From Anaerobium acetethylicum (GTDB taxonomy: Bacteria; Bacillota; Clostridia; Lachnospirales; Lachnospiraceae), in assembly GCF_900096945.1 (NCBI RefSeq), contig NZ_FMKA01000032.1, positions 1-42,433 on the forward strand: a stretch of 42,433 bases of DNA. Reading direction: 5' to 3'. A program made the position numbers and the translations under genes. Below are positions 26,201 to 33,245 of this stretch, piece after piece (the stretch's first letter is position 1; each line of letters starts with the position of its first letter). Under the pieces are notes generated by a model, which was not told the DNA's origin, searched no databases, and worked only from the letters and a program-made list of their open reading frames with translations.

Positions 26201-26754
26201 TATTCGATACAGAAATGTACTCAAATACAGGTGGACAGGCATCTAAAGCTTCAAACATCGGTGAAGTTTGCCAGTTTGCTGCTGCAGGTAAAGAAATTGG
26301 CAAGAAGAGCCTTGCTGAAATCGCTATGAGCTATGGTTACGTATATGTAGCACAGATCGCTCTTGGCGCTAACCCTGCACAGACTGTTAAGGTCATTGCA
26401 GAAGCAGAAGCTTATCCAGGACCATCATTGATCATCGGATATGCACCTTGTGAACTCCACGGAGTTAAAGGTGGAATGAACCACTGCCAGGATGAAATGA
26501 AAGCAGCTGTTAAAGCTGGATACTGGAACCTCTTCTCCTTCAACCCTGCTCTTAAAGCAGAAGGAAAGAATCCGTTCACATTGACATCTAAACCAGGTGA
26601 CGGATCATACCAGGCATTCCTGAACAATGAAACACGTTACACTCGTTTAGCTCGTTCATTCCCGGAACGTGCAGAAAAACTTTTCAGCGAATCTGAAAAA
26701 GCTGCAAACGAACGTTATGAACATCTGTTAAGATTAGTAGAGCTTTATAAATAA
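23209..26754 (+). CDS. nifJ: Pyruvate:ferredoxin (flavodoxin) oxidoreductase
   Basis: A single-chain 1181-residue enzyme that oxidises pyruvate to acetyl-CoA and CO2 and reduces ferredoxin; cytoplasmic and central to anaerobic fermentation. It starts with NTAAAHVAYAYTEVAGIYPI-like sequence. Two [4Fe-4S] motifs begin at C697 (CIQCNQCAFVC) and C752 (CMGCGECITVC). Additional cluster cysteines lie in GSCAGCAETSYARL and NATGCSSIWGG, and the TPP site is in GGDGWAYDIGFGG plus DTEMYSNTGGQASKAS. The codon choice (GCT, GTT, CTT, ACA, CGT) differs sharply from flanking genes, as expected for a very highly expressed gene. AGGAGG precedes ATG 23209; its own promoter and terminator flank it, so it is monocistronic. 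Confidence 0.98.
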   Translation: MSRSKQSMDGNTAAAHVAYAYTEVAGIYPITPSSPMADFVDQWSAEGRENIFGNQVKVVEMQSEAGAAGTVHGSLAAGALTTTFTASQGLLLMIPNMYKIAGEQLPCVFDVSARTVASHSLNIFGDHSDVYACRQTGFAMLAETNPQEVMDLSPVAHLAALEGKVPFINFFDGFRTSHEVQKIETWDYADLKEMCNMDAVKAFRAHALNPEKPAMRGSHENGDVFFQHREACNSVYDELPAVVEKYMAKVNEKLGTNYDLFNYYGAPDAERVIIAMGSICDVAEEVIDYLTAAGEKVGLVKVRLYRPWSPKALLKVIPATAKKIAVLDRTKEPGALGEPLYLDVATTLREAGMNDVIVTNGRYGLGSKDTPPSSVFAVFTELNNDAPKSRFTVGIVDDVTHLSLPEVKPAPITSAAGTVECKFWGLGGDGTVGANKNSTKIIGDHTDKYIQAYFQYDSKKTGGITISHLRFGDKPIKSPYYINQADFVACHEPSYVLKGFKMVQDVKPGGIFMINCQWTDEELDSKLNAAAKKYIADNNIQLYTINAIDKATEIGMGKRTNTILQSAFFKLANVMPIADAIDFMKYAAKKSYGKKGDAIVEMNYKAIDAGVDALHKVEVPASWANPEADAPEADLAGRPETVKMVKELMNPIALMDGDSLPVSAFADIADGQFELGAAAYEKRGTAVNVPEWDATKCIQCNQCAFVCSHATIRPFMLSEDEVKAAPSNIKLADMKPKAGEYKFTMSVTPLDCMGCGECITVCPAAAIKMVPQESQLHEQPVFDYLVANVGKKPGMPADTTVKGSQFNQPLLEFSGSCAGCAETSYARLITQLFGEQMYISNATGCSSIWGGPAATCPYTVNKDSKKGPAWANSLFEDNAEHGFGMYLGQKTLRDQAIAKLEKMAASEEAPAELKAAIAKFMETKDITRENAAAADAVVAELEKGEAAGCEVCAEVLEKKQYLAKKSVWVFGGDGWAYDIGFGGLDHVLASGENVNVFVFDTEMYSNTGGQASKASNIGEVCQFAAAGKEIGKKSLAEIAMSYGYVYVAQIALGANPAQTVKVIAEAEAYPGPSLIIGYAPCELHGVKGGMNHCQDEMKAAVKAGYWNLFSFNPALKAEGKNPFTLTSKPGDGSYQAFLNNETRYTRLARSFPERAEKLFSESEKAANERYEHLLRLVELYK

Positions 26755-26783
26755 TTTATAGAGATCCAACTGCATATGCAGGA

Positions 26784-26824
26784 AAAAAGCACGGACAGCC
26801 GAAAGGCTGGACGTGCTTTTTTTA
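26784..26824 (+). terminator. Rho-independent terminator of nifJ
   Basis: AAAAAAGCACG pairs with CGTGCTTTTTT around an inner CAGCC-GAAA-GGCTG hairpin, and a run of seven or more T residues follows. Confidence 0.9.
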
Positions 26825-26890
26825 TCTTATAGCAAAGTTCGTTCTATGAGATAAAAAATGCTCCGTATGGAAGCGCATTTGCGCGATGGG

Positions 26891-26940
26891 AGATGATGTT
26901 AAAACGTTGTAATTATCCGCCTCATCATCTTATCAAAAGT
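26891..26940 (+). repeat. Inverted repeat upstream of the GH43 gene
   Basis: AGATGATG (26891-26898) pairs with CATCATCT (26933-26940) across 34 bases, about 108 bases before the GH43 start. It could be an operator or an old element end. No other feature was found in 26825-27047. Confidence 0.3.
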
Positions 26941-27047
26941 CGTATTTTGAAAAAGATAAAACATAGTATTTATATGAAAATATGGATAGAATAAAGGCAG
27001 AAAGCAAACAGCCAATAAATAGGAACAAAAAACAGAGGAGATATCAG

Positions 27048-28619
27048 ATGATTAATAACAGCACATATTACAATCCGATCCTGCCGGGATTCTATCCGGA
27101 TCCGAGTATCGCCCGTGCGGGGGAAGACTATTATTTATGCACCTCCACATTTGAGTTTTTTCCAGGCGTGCCGTTATTTCACAGCAGGAACCTGGCAAAC
27201 TGGGAACAGATCGGACATTGCCTGACCAGGGAATCCCAATTGCCGCTGGAAGGCGCATTTCCGTCTACAGGCATTTTCGCCCCAACCCTGCGCTATCATA
27301 ATGGAAAGTTCTATATGATCACGACCAACATGACCCAGCTGATAAAAACAGGAAAGGGGAATTTCATTGTTCAGGCTGCAGATCCGGCAGGAGAGTGGTC
27401 GGAGCCTGTATGGATAGAACATGGAGGAATTGATCCTTCGCTTTATTTTGAGGGAGACAAAGCATATTATTGCGGGACAGGATTTGATGAAAAGGGACAG
27501 GGAATCGTGCTGTTTGAAATCAATCCTGATACGGGGGAAATCCTTTCTAAAAAGAAGACCATCAGTTACGGATGCGGAGGGAAGTGTCCGGAAGCGCCTC
27601 ACATATACAAAATCAACGGTTTTTACTATCTGCTTCTTGCAGAGGGCGGTACGGAGTACGGACATATGGTGACGATACAGCGTTCGGGGAACATCTGGGG
27701 ACCTTACGAACCCTGCCCGGACAATCCTGTTCTGAGCCATCGTGATTATAATGACGCACTGGTCCAATGCGTCGGCCATGCTGATTTGCTGGAAGACCAT
27801 AACGGAAACTGGTGGATGGTCTGCCTCGGGGTCAGGCCCATCGGACCGCATCTGCATCACCTGGGAAGGGATACGTACCTGGTACCGGTTGAATGGAAAG
27901 ACAACTGGCCTTATCCGGCTACCCCGAAGGTGACTCTTGAAATGCAGGGCCCGCTGCCTTCAGAAGCTTTCGAAAGGAGTTCGAATTTCCATACTGACTT
28001 TGAAGAAGACAGACTTCCGCATGAATTCAATTATATTCGGAATCCGAAACCGGAGGACTATGTCTTGGACTGGAAGAACAGCCGGATGATTCTGAAAGGG
28101 GAAAAGAAGGGACTGAGCGGGGGAACCCATTCACCGACATTCCTTGGTATCCGTCAGAAAGAATTCTGGACAGAAACGACCGTCCGCCTGAATCTGGAGC
28201 TGGCGGCAGGAACCATAGCGGGACTGACTGCCTATTATATGGATACCCATCACTATGAAATCCGTGTCGTGTCAGGAGAAAGCGGATTAATGGTCGAATT
28301 GAATAAATGCATATATGACCTGGAAGGCGTGGCTGCATCCCATGCAATCCAGGGGAAAATGATTGATTTAAGGATTCAGTCGACGAAGGATAAATATCTG
28401 TTCTCGTACAGTCTGGACGGAGGGGAGTTCACTGCAATCGGGGAAGGGCGGACGGCTGGCCTGGCTACTGAGATTACAGAGGTCATGACATTTACAGGCA
28501 CCTATATTGGTATTTTCGCACAAAACGGTATGGCGGAATTTGACTTTTTTGATTCCACGTGGATAGATACAGCGGCGGGAAATGAGTTGGAAGAGAAAAT
28601 GATGTATCCTGATTGTTAA
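27048..28619 (+). CDS. Glycoside hydrolase family 43 (beta-xylosidase / alpha-L-arabinofuranosidase)
   Basis: A 523-residue protein. The N-terminal five-bladed propeller carries the GH43 triad: D18 (NPILPGFYPDPS), D129 (GGIDPSLYF) and E182 (KCPEAPHIYKINGFYYLL). The C-terminal 200 or so residues (from about 320) form the beta-sandwich domain found in XynB-type enzymes. There is no signal peptide, so it should act on imported xylo- or arabino-oligosaccharides in the cytoplasm. Start ATG 27048 follows GAGGAG; an in-frame ATG at 26982 has no good site. It stands alone, with no transporter or regulator beside it, and ends with a terminator at 28630. Confidence 0.93.
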   Translation: MINNSTYYNPILPGFYPDPSIARAGEDYYLCTSTFEFFPGVPLFHSRNLANWEQIGHCLTRESQLPLEGAFPSTGIFAPTLRYHNGKFYMITTNMTQLIKTGKGNFIVQAADPAGEWSEPVWIEHGGIDPSLYFEGDKAYYCGTGFDEKGQGIVLFEINPDTGEILSKKKTISYGCGGKCPEAPHIYKINGFYYLLLAEGGTEYGHMVTIQRSGNIWGPYEPCPDNPVLSHRDYNDALVQCVGHADLLEDHNGNWWMVCLGVRPIGPHLHHLGRDTYLVPVEWKDNWPYPATPKVTLEMQGPLPSEAFERSSNFHTDFEEDRLPHEFNYIRNPKPEDYVLDWKNSRMILKGEKKGLSGGTHSPTFLGIRQKEFWTETTVRLNLELAAGTIAGLTAYYMDTHHYEIRVVSGESGLMVELNKCIYDLEGVAASHAIQGKMIDLRIQSTKDKYLFSYSLDGGEFTAIGEGRTAGLATEITEVMTFTGTYIGIFAQNGMAEFDFFDSTWIDTAAGNELEEKMMYPDC

Positions 28620-28629
28620 GGGATTATAT

Positions 28630-28674
28630 AGAAGCAGCTGAGAAACTTGAATTGGTTTCCTGGCTGCTTTTTTG
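28630..28674 (+). terminator. Rho-independent terminator of the GH43 gene
   Basis: GAAGCAGC pairs with GCTGCTTT, with an inner GAAAC/GGTTTC stem, followed by a T run. Confidence 0.85.
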
Positions 28675-28787
28675 TGCAAGTTTAGATAATGCAATGGTTT
28701 GTTTTGAGTGGAATTGCTCATACTTGTTTTTGTAATTTAATAAAAATAATTACAAAATAGTTTTATATATAAAAAATGCATAAAAAT

Positions 28788-28816
28788 TTGACATTTGACA
28801 TTTGTAAACTTATAAT
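28788..28816 (+). promoter_or_regulatory. Consensus promoter of the secreted protein gene, with heptad repeats
   Basis: TTGACA at 28788-28793 and TATAAT at 28811-28816, both perfect, are spaced exactly 17 bases apart. The start of the region is a 7-base tandem repeat (ATTTGAC twice, then ATTTGTA), which could be a regulator site or slippage. A second TATAAT-like word lies near 28845. The flanking DNA (28735-28870) is very AT-rich. Confidence 0.8.
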
Positions 28817-28870
28817 TCTGGGTATTCGGGGTGCGGTATAAACATATAATGTATAAAAGGGGGATATAAA

Positions 28871-29224
28871 ATGAAAAAGAAAATTTTAATGGGCTTTTGT
28901 GCGATAGCATTATTTGCAAGTTGTACTTTGGGAACGGTATTTGCAGGAAGTGGTTCGAATTCTGTAAATGGGTATAATATTTTGGTAACTTGTAATAATA
29001 ATTCAACAAGTCACTCTGTAGTACCACAGCGTGGCCAGGCTTTTCCAATTGGTAAAGGCAGCGGCAATTATACTGTGGGGGGAATTGTCAGGACCTTATA
29101 TACTGGCGGAACATCTTATCAGTCTTATTGGAATGGAAGTATTTATCTTGATAACAATAATTGCCACTTTTTTTCAGCTACTACATCCAGTAATTATGGT
29201 GGACAGGCTACAGCATACTATTAA
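28871..29224 (+). CDS. Small secreted protein of unknown function (possible bacteriocin-like)
   Basis: A 117-residue protein with a clear Sec signal peptide: KKK start, hydrophobic core to about 24, and likely cleavage after VFA at residue 25. The predicted mature part is 92 residues and rich in Gly, Ser, Asn, Thr and Tyr, with two cysteines (C41, C98) that could form one disulfide; it ends TAYY. I do not recognise the family. The size, secretion, SHSVV segment and terminal aromatic residues faintly recall lactococcin 972-type bacteriocins, but the signature is not convincing. A G-rich ribosome site precedes ATG 28871. It has its own strong promoter, and a 143-bp repeat separates it from the lipoprotein/ABC genes. 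Confidence 0.7.
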   Translation: MKKKILMGFCAIALFASCTLGTVFAGSGSNSVNGYNILVTCNNNSTSHSVVPQRGQAFPIGKGSGNYTVGGIVRTLYTGGTSYQSYWNGSIYLDNNNCHFFSATTSSNYGGQATAYY

Positions 29225-29249
29225 AAATCGTTTTAAAGTAAAATTTAAT

Positions 29250-29392
29250 GTAACTATTCAGCTCTCCTGTCATACGAGGTGCTTTTATGCTTAATTTGCA
29301 TAAAAACCAGAGACATGGGTGCGCCAAATTGCTGATTTTGCAATTTGTGTGCATCATATGTGACTGTGAGGGACATGGTCCTGAATAGTTAC
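29250..29392 (+). repeat. 143-bp structured interspersed repeat, copy 2
   Basis: Begins GTAACTATTCAG and ends CTGAATAGTTAC, the same length and orientation as copy 1. The internal GCATAAAAACC, AAATTGC/GCAATTT and CATATGTGACT words are conserved, while the first internal stem (CTGTCATACGAGG) is more diverged. It starts 26 bases after the secreted protein gene. Confidence 0.85.
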
Positions 29393-29451
29393 AATTTAAT
29401 TAATAATAGCGCACCCTGAATAGAATATTTTAATCAAACGGAGGGGTAAAA

Positions 29452-31065
29452 TTGAAATTGAAAAAAACTACAGCATTGTTATGGTGTATGATACTTTTGA
29501 TATCAGGAACAACAGGATGTACCAGGGGAAAGGAAGCAGCAAAAACAGATAGAAAGAAAGAAAGCAAAACTGAAATTGTCTGGAGGGTACACCTTCCAAT
29601 CTCTGAAAAAGACAAAGAAATTATTCCAGATAAAGAAAGCTGGAGTAAGCAGATCGATAAGATCCTTGAAAAGGAAAATAAGAATTATAAGGTTGAGGTG
29701 GCTTTTTTTTATGATCCAGATGATGGGGAGCCTGCTGACCTTCCGTTAAAATTTTTAAAGGAATGCAGGGATAAGGGCTCAAAAACAGATGTTATAACTG
29801 TCCTTTCAGGTCGCACTAATATGGCAGATATTAAAAACAGTATAAGCATGTATTCTACCTGTGCTGAAAATGATATTTTTCTTCCACTGGATGAGATTCT
29901 TAGTTCAACAAAGGGGGATAAGATAAGAGCTGTAATCCCTAAAACAGATCTTGATTATTCCAAAATAAATAATATTATATATGGGCTTTCAGCTACGCAG
30001 CCCACGTATATGGGAACTGCATATTCAAAGGATATCCTGGATCAATGTAATATACAAAAAGAAGAACTGTCCCAGAATATATTTGAAAATGAAGAAATCT
30101 TAAAAAAAGTAAAGACCATAACAGGCATTGCGCCTTATAGAATCTACTCAGCCTATTTTGTTCCAGAGGTTCTGGGTTACTGGATACAACAGCCGTGTCA
30201 GACCTTAGGATATGGACCTGATCATAAGTTTATTAATGTTACTGAAACAGAAGAATATAAGCAATATATCAATAAGTTGTTCAACTGGAAGAAAAGCGGA
30301 CTCCTTGATACCATCTGTGATAAGGAAAACGGTATCGAAGGAACCGCCTTTGCAACTTCTTTAAATATGTATGGATTAGATAATTATCGAACAGAGCCAT
30401 ATGAGATAACAATTCCTACTGGAAGTAAAGAGGAAACTTTTTATATTATTCCTGATACAGGCTTGCCATATATGGCACCTTATTTTGGTGATAACAAAGT
30501 GGGGATTTCTTCCTGGACTAAAAATAAAGAGTATGCTTTTGACTTTATGGAAGAACTGCTTACTAATAAAGAACTTGCCAACTTCCTTCAGTTTGGAGAA
30601 GAAGGAAATGATTATAGTCTGAATGGGAATAACCAGGTCAAGTTGAATAAACAGTCTTCTAATGTGATAACCCGTCATTTTGGTTATCAGTATACCAATC
30701 CCCTAATTACCCTGCCAACTGAAGCAATGTCCAGGGATAAACTGGCCTATGCCAGTGGATTTCAGGAGAAATTCTATGGCTCACTTCCAAAGGGGTTCCG
30801 TTTTGATTTCATTTCACTGGCAAAGGAAATACAGGATTGTAATAATGTATACAAGCCTTACACTACAGAAAAAACGGGAGGTATTCCTAATCCTACAGCT
30901 AATCAGCTCTTTTCCCTGAACTGTGAAAACGTGGAGCAGACTATTGATGAGCTGAACCGTCAGTTACATTCAGCGGGTATCGATAAGATAATAGAGGCTG
31001 CGAACAAACAACTGGATGACTGGAAGGCAGCAAAAGACATAAGTTCTGTAGCTGATTCTAAGTAA
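29452..31065 (+). CDS. Extracellular solute-binding-protein-like lipoprotein
   Basis: A 537-residue lipoprotein. The signal peptide ends in a lipobox-like ISGTTGC with the lipidated cysteine at 23, and a Lys-rich linker follows. The body resembles family 1 extracellular solute-binding proteins (EIVWRVHLPISEKDKEI near the start, IYGLSATQPTYMGTAYSK, WTKNKEYAFDFMEELLTNKE), but the match is distant. The start is a TTG at 29452, chosen because GGAGGGG at 29440-29446 is well spaced and no ATG is available before the signal peptide. It heads a tight run with 31075, 32315 and 33246. No import-type permease is present, so a ligand-sensing or export-linked role is more likely than uptake. Confidence 0.7.
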   Translation: MKLKKTTALLWCMILLISGTTGCTRGKEAAKTDRKKESKTEIVWRVHLPISEKDKEIIPDKESWSKQIDKILEKENKNYKVEVAFFYDPDDGEPADLPLKFLKECRDKGSKTDVITVLSGRTNMADIKNSISMYSTCAENDIFLPLDEILSSTKGDKIRAVIPKTDLDYSKINNIIYGLSATQPTYMGTAYSKDILDQCNIQKEELSQNIFENEEILKKVKTITGIAPYRIYSAYFVPEVLGYWIQQPCQTLGYGPDHKFINVTETEEYKQYINKLFNWKKSGLLDTICDKENGIEGTAFATSLNMYGLDNYRTEPYEITIPTGSKEETFYIIPDTGLPYMAPYFGDNKVGISSWTKNKEYAFDFMEELLTNKELANFLQFGEEGNDYSLNGNNQVKLNKQSSNVITRHFGYQYTNPLITLPTEAMSRDKLAYASGFQEKFYGSLPKGFRFDFISLAKEIQDCNNVYKPYTTEKTGGIPNPTANQLFSLNCENVEQTIDELNRQLHSAGIDKIIEAANKQLDDWKAAKDISSVADSK

Positions 31066-31074
31066 GGAGGCAGT

Positions 31075-32274
31075 ATGAAAAAACATATAGGGCATAAGCT
31101 CATCTCTTTAGTCTGCATCAGTTTATTTATGACCCTTTTATCAGGTTGTGGCAAGACAAACCAGGCTGCAAAAACCATAGAGACTGGAAAAGATGATTTC
31201 TTTGTTTCAAATCTTGAATCTGTTATTAAAAGCCAGTCTGGTACCTACCACCGCAATCCGGAAGGCTTTCTTTATTTTTTTGACACTGCCTCTGAAAAGG
31301 ATGTAATTGTTTGTAATAAAGCAAATTGTAAACACAGTTCATGGAATGAAAATACCCCAGCTGAAGAAAAATGCAATGCCTATATTCCTTCAGCAGCTTA
31401 TCTGACTGGCTTTGTTATTAATAAGGAACTATACATATTTGAACCTGATCTGACGGATACCGGACAGAGCATCCTTCTGGTCAGATCCAATCTGCACAGG
31501 GAGGAAAAACAGACTGTTGCAAAAATAAAAGCACAATTTATACAAAGTTATGCTGTTAAGGGTGAATGTCTTTATGTAACAGGAAACTGTGGAATAAAGG
31601 AAGAAAAGGATGGCATTATCACAACCGGGAGAGAAACTGCTTCAAACCTGTATAAGGTGAATTTAAAAACAGGTGAAACAACAGCTTTATTAAAAGATCA
31701 ACTAAATTACAATGGGGGTATGGAGGTATTATCTGCAAGGGAAAATGATATCTACCTTAATTATAATTTTTTTGAAAAGGAATTTGATGGTACTAATTTT
31801 AAAGAGGCTATACATCATAATGAATTTTACAGATATAATATAGAAACCGGAAGTTATGACAGGGTTTTTGAGGATTTCGATGATTATTATATATATGATA
31901 CGATATCATACAATAATAATATTTTTATGATGTTAAGATCATCACAAAAAGATAATGCGGGAGAAGAACCAACATGTATTCTGGCTAAATATGATTCTGA
32001 TGAGGACAGGCTGGAGAAACTTAAGGAATGCAGTGAGGGCGCTTTTCTGCTTTCAGACAGTGCCATATACAAAGAAAAAGGTAAGGATAATTATTCCTAT
32101 ATGAAGTATGAAAATCAAAAGAGCCGGGAATTAAAGAATCTGGATCTAAATGCTGATTTCATCGTTGATGCCGGGGATTATGTTTATATTCAGCATAATA
32201 ATGACATGACTTATTCCATGATGTCAAAAGATGATTTTTACGCAGGAAGGAAAAAGGAAATAGCCATACATTAA
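31075..32274 (+). CDS. Lipoprotein with C-x4-C-x-H-x12-C motif (DUF5050-like, propeller-type)
   Basis: A 399-residue lipoprotein with signal peptide and lipobox LLSGC (C25). The segment IVCNKANCKHSSW followed by EEKCNAYIP contains C80, C85, H87 and C100, a pattern I associate with a family of Clostridia surface lipoproteins; it might bind metal or form disulfides. The remainder has repeated strand-turn units (such as LYVTGNCGIKEE, DIYLNYNFF, DYYIYDTISYNNNIFMML), which suggests a beta-propeller of the DUF5050 kind. AAGGAGG precedes ATG 31075, nine bases after the previous stop. No function is known to me. Confidence 0.65.
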   Translation: MKKHIGHKLISLVCISLFMTLLSGCGKTNQAAKTIETGKDDFFVSNLESVIKSQSGTYHRNPEGFLYFFDTASEKDVIVCNKANCKHSSWNENTPAEEKCNAYIPSAAYLTGFVINKELYIFEPDLTDTGQSILLVRSNLHREEKQTVAKIKAQFIQSYAVKGECLYVTGNCGIKEEKDGIITTGRETASNLYKVNLKTGETTALLKDQLNYNGGMEVLSARENDIYLNYNFFEKEFDGTNFKEAIHHNEFYRYNIETGSYDRVFEDFDDYYIYDTISYNNNIFMMLRSSQKDNAGEEPTCILAKYDSDEDRLEKLKECSEGAFLLSDSAIYKEKGKDNYSYMKYENQKSRELKNLDLNADFIVDAGDYVYIQHNNDMTYSMMSKDDFYAGRKKEIAIH

Positions 32275-32314
32275 CTTGATTTTTCAAGTTTACTTAATGG
32301 ACTGGAGGCAGACA

Positions 32315-33244
32315 ATGGTTTTAGAAATAAAAGATATTAAAAAGAATTATGGGAGGAAAACAGCGTTAAATAATGTGAATTTAACGCTTACACCTGGTAT
32401 TCATGCACTTCTTGGACCTAATGGTGCAGGAAAAAGCACCCTGATGAACCTGATCACAGAAAATCTCATTCCTGATAAAGGCAGTATCTATTATGACAAA
32501 AAAGAAATTCATTCCATGGGGAAGAACTATCGTTCAATTCTGGGATTTATGCCACAGCAGCAGGGGCTTTATGATAATTTTACTGCCTATGGATTTTTGT
32601 CTTATATAGCTGCACTGAAAGGGATGGATAAAAAGACGGCTGCATCAGAAATACAAAGAGTTCTGGCCCTTGTTAATCTTTCGGATAAAGAATCGGATAA
32701 AGTAAGTTCATTTTCAGGTGGGATGAAACAGAGACTTCTGATAGCACAGGCAATCATGAATGATCCGGAAATTTTAATCCTGGATGAGCCTACTGCAGGA
32801 CTCGACCCCAAAGAAAGGATCAGGGTCCGGAATATTGTATCTGAAATCGCCAATGAAAAGATCGTAATATTTGCGACACATGTGGTTTCTGATATAGAGC
32901 ATATTGCCAGACAGGTAATTCTTATAAAAGACGGGAATATTTTAAAACAACTTGAACCATCTCTTCTGGTGGCTGAGTTAAACGGTAAAGTTTATGATCT
33001 TAAGATTACAGAAAATAATCTGAATGAAGTAAAAGATACATTTATAGTAAGCAATATAAGTCAGGAAGGAAAATATTTAAATGTAAGGATAATATCGGAT
33101 ATAGAGCCGGCAGGTTATTCTTACAGAAGGGTAACGCCAAACCTTGAAGATGTATACCTGTATTACTTTGAAAATAATTATAGTTCTGGTGAAAGCAGTT
33201 GTGATCCTGGTGATAGCAATTCATACTTGCAGGTGGAGGGCTAA
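32315..33244 (+). CDS. ABC-2 type exporter ATP-binding protein
   Basis: A 309-residue ATPase. Walker A GPNGAGKST is at 34-42, the Q-loop in GFMPQQQGLYDNFT, the signature as SFSGGMKQR, Walker B ILILDEPTAGLDP and the H-loop in FATHVVSD. The first 215 or so residues are the nucleotide-binding domain; the remaining 95 are an accessory tail as in CcmA/BcrA-type exporters. Start ATG 32315 follows GGAGG; an in-frame ATG at 32276 has no good site. The permease begins one base after its stop, so the two should form one transporter. The substrate is unknown; the upstream lipoproteins and secreted protein are the obvious candidate partners. Confidence 0.92.
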   Translation: MVLEIKDIKKNYGRKTALNNVNLTLTPGIHALLGPNGAGKSTLMNLITENLIPDKGSIYYDKKEIHSMGKNYRSILGFMPQQQGLYDNFTAYGFLSYIAALKGMDKKTAASEIQRVLALVNLSDKESDKVSSFSGGMKQRLLIAQAIMNDPEILILDEPTAGLDPKERIRVRNIVSEIANEKIVIFATHVVSDIEHIARQVILIKDGNILKQLEPSLLVAELNGKVYDLKITENNLNEVKDTFIVSNISQEGKYLNVRIISDIEPAGYSYRRVTPNLEDVYLYYFENNYSSGESSCDPGDSNSYLQVEG

Positions 33245-33245
33245 G

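Noticed and set aside
28871-29224. Firm assignment of the secreted protein to the lactococcin 972 family
   Set aside because: Only the size, secretion, an SHSVV word and aromatic ending agree; the N-terminal tryptophan/glycine pattern and the usual immunity protein are not seen.
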